Shown here piece after piece: positions 5,836-6,585 of a stretch of 6,585 bases of DNA. The stretch comes from Rhodospirillales bacterium (GTDB taxonomy: Bacteria; Pseudomonadota; Alphaproteobacteria; Rhodospirillales; UBA2165). The translations under genes and the position numbers were made by a program. Where the stretch lies: NCBI GenBank assembly GCA_013204125.1, contig JABMOP010000504.1:1-6585 (forward strand), in the 5' to 3' direction. Within the stretch, counting starts at the first letter, position 1; each line of letters starts with the position of its first letter. The notes under the pieces were generated by a model. It saw only the letters and a program-made list of their open reading frames with translations. It did no database searches and had not been told where the DNA came from.

Positions 5836-6585
5836 ATGACAACCCAAGCCGAGAACGACATCCTCACCCAAACCGGCCCCGGAACCCCCTTGGGCGAAAT
5901 TGCCCGCCAATATTGGCACCCGGCGCTCCGTTCCTCCGAACTGGTCGCCGATGGCGATCCGGTGCGCTTCATGCTGCTCAGCGAGAAATTGATCGCCTTT
6001 CGCGATACCTCCGGTCGCATCGGCGTCATGGATCATCGTTGCCCACACAGATGTGCCTCCTTGTTCTTTGGCCGCAATGAAGAAAGCGGCATTCGCTGCG
6101 TCTATCACGGCTGGAAGTTCGACGTCGATGGCAATTGCGTCGATATGGCCAACGTGCCGCCGCATCAGGATTTCAAGGCCAAGGTGAAGGCAACGGCCTA
6201 CAAAGCGGAGGAGCGCAACGGCGTCGTCTGGGTCTATATGGGCGCAGCGGAAAATGCCCCGCCCCTGCCGGAAATCGAGGCCACGCTGTGCCCCGAAGAA
6301 GACGTCCAAATCCTCTTCATCGTCCGCGAATGTAATTGGCTGCAAGGGGCGGAAGGCGAATTGGATACGTCGCATCTGGGTGTTCTGCACATGGGCAGCG
6401 TCGGCCTGGATGCCTATCAGAAGGACAGCATCAACCAGTATGTGGTTTCCAACCGGGCGCCCGAATACGAATTCACCGAAACCGATTTCGGCACCCAATA
6501 CGCCGCTTTCCGCCCGGCCGACGAAGGCAACACCTATTGGCGGCTCGGCCAGTTCCTATGGCCGTTCTGGACGATGCCGCCGATC
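5836..6585 (+). CDS. Rieske non-heme iron oxygenase, alpha subunit (3' end beyond the window)
   Basis: The first 250 codons of a ring-hydroxylating or demethylating oxygenase of the phthalate 4,5-dioxygenase-like class. These enzymes take electrons from a reductase through a Rieske [2Fe-2S] cluster to a mononuclear iron that activates O2. The Rieske ligands are C69 and H71 (DHRCPHRCASLFFG) and C88 and H91 (CVYHGWKFDVDG). The mononuclear iron motif is present as NWLQGAEGELDTSHLGVLH (167-185), with H180 and H185 as ligands and D177 as the conserved bridging aspartate. A third iron ligand, normally an Asp/Glu, would lie further downstream, outside the window. Family members run about 330-450 residues. 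The opening (GTPLGEIARQYWHPA) is typical of the N-terminus, and a good ribosome-binding site supports the start. No reductase gene is visible here. The substrate cannot be inferred; aromatic acids or methoxyaromatics are usual for the class. Confidence 0.95.
   Translation, partial: MTTQAENDILTQTGPGTPLGEIARQYWHPALRSSELVADGDPVRFMLLSEKLIAFRDTSGRIGVMDHRCPHRCASLFFGRNEESGIRCVYHGWKFDVDGNCVDMANVPPHQDFKAKVKATAYKAEERNGVVWVYMGAAENAPPLPEIEATLCPEEDVQILFIVRECNWLQGAEGELDTSHLGVLHMGSVGLDAYQKDSINQYVVSNRAPEYEFTETDFGTQYAAFRPADEGNTYWRLGQFLWPFWTMPPI

Noticed and set aside
5815..6498. 227-codon open frame on the minus strand
   Set aside because: It is antisense to the Rieske oxygenase, which has all its iron-ligand motifs. 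The frame is open because of codon bias on the other strand.

Overview
The window looks like chromosomal DNA from a moderately GC-rich alphaproteobacterium, possibly Rhodospirillales-like. That guess rests on codon use (many GCC, GGC and ATC codons), gene content and weak Shine-Dalgarno sequences; there is no rRNA or marker gene to confirm it. I saw no tRNA, insertion sequence, CRISPR array or phage gene. Both window edges cut through genes.

Layout. Positions 1-2482 are on the minus strand: an asparagine-synthase-type amidotransferase (698-2482) followed 75 bp downstream by the N-terminal 207 codons of a GDP-mannose 4,6-dehydratase (gmd, running off the left edge). This pair is typical of a surface-polysaccharide cluster, where gmd makes the precursor of GDP-fucose, GDP-rhamnose or GDP-perosamine. 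A 251-bp divergent spacer (2483-2733) separates it from a plus-strand DUF805 membrane protein (2734-3855) whose C-terminal half adds a repetitive Glu/Ile/Val/Pro linker and a helical Sel1/TPR-like tail.

Positions 3856-4342 are mostly non-coding. They hold a possible terminator, a striking pair of tandem 24-bp repeats each built around a GTGACG-CC-CGTCAC palindrome, and one small ORF of unknown nature with protein-like codon use. Next come an alpha/beta-hydrolase-fold protein of the KANL3/TEX30 type (4343-5068, plus), whose expected nucleophile serine is glycine, and, convergent to it with an 18-bp gap, a small secreted protein of unknown function (5087-5653, minus). A 182-bp divergent spacer leads to the first 250 codons of a Rieske non-heme iron oxygenase alpha subunit (5836 to the right edge, plus).

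Apart from the gmd/amidotransferase pair, the genes look like independent transcription units, and nothing ties them into one pathway. The points most worth a second look are the serine-less hydrolase, the tandem palindromes and the orphan ORF beside them. I did not find convincing evidence of a complete new system.
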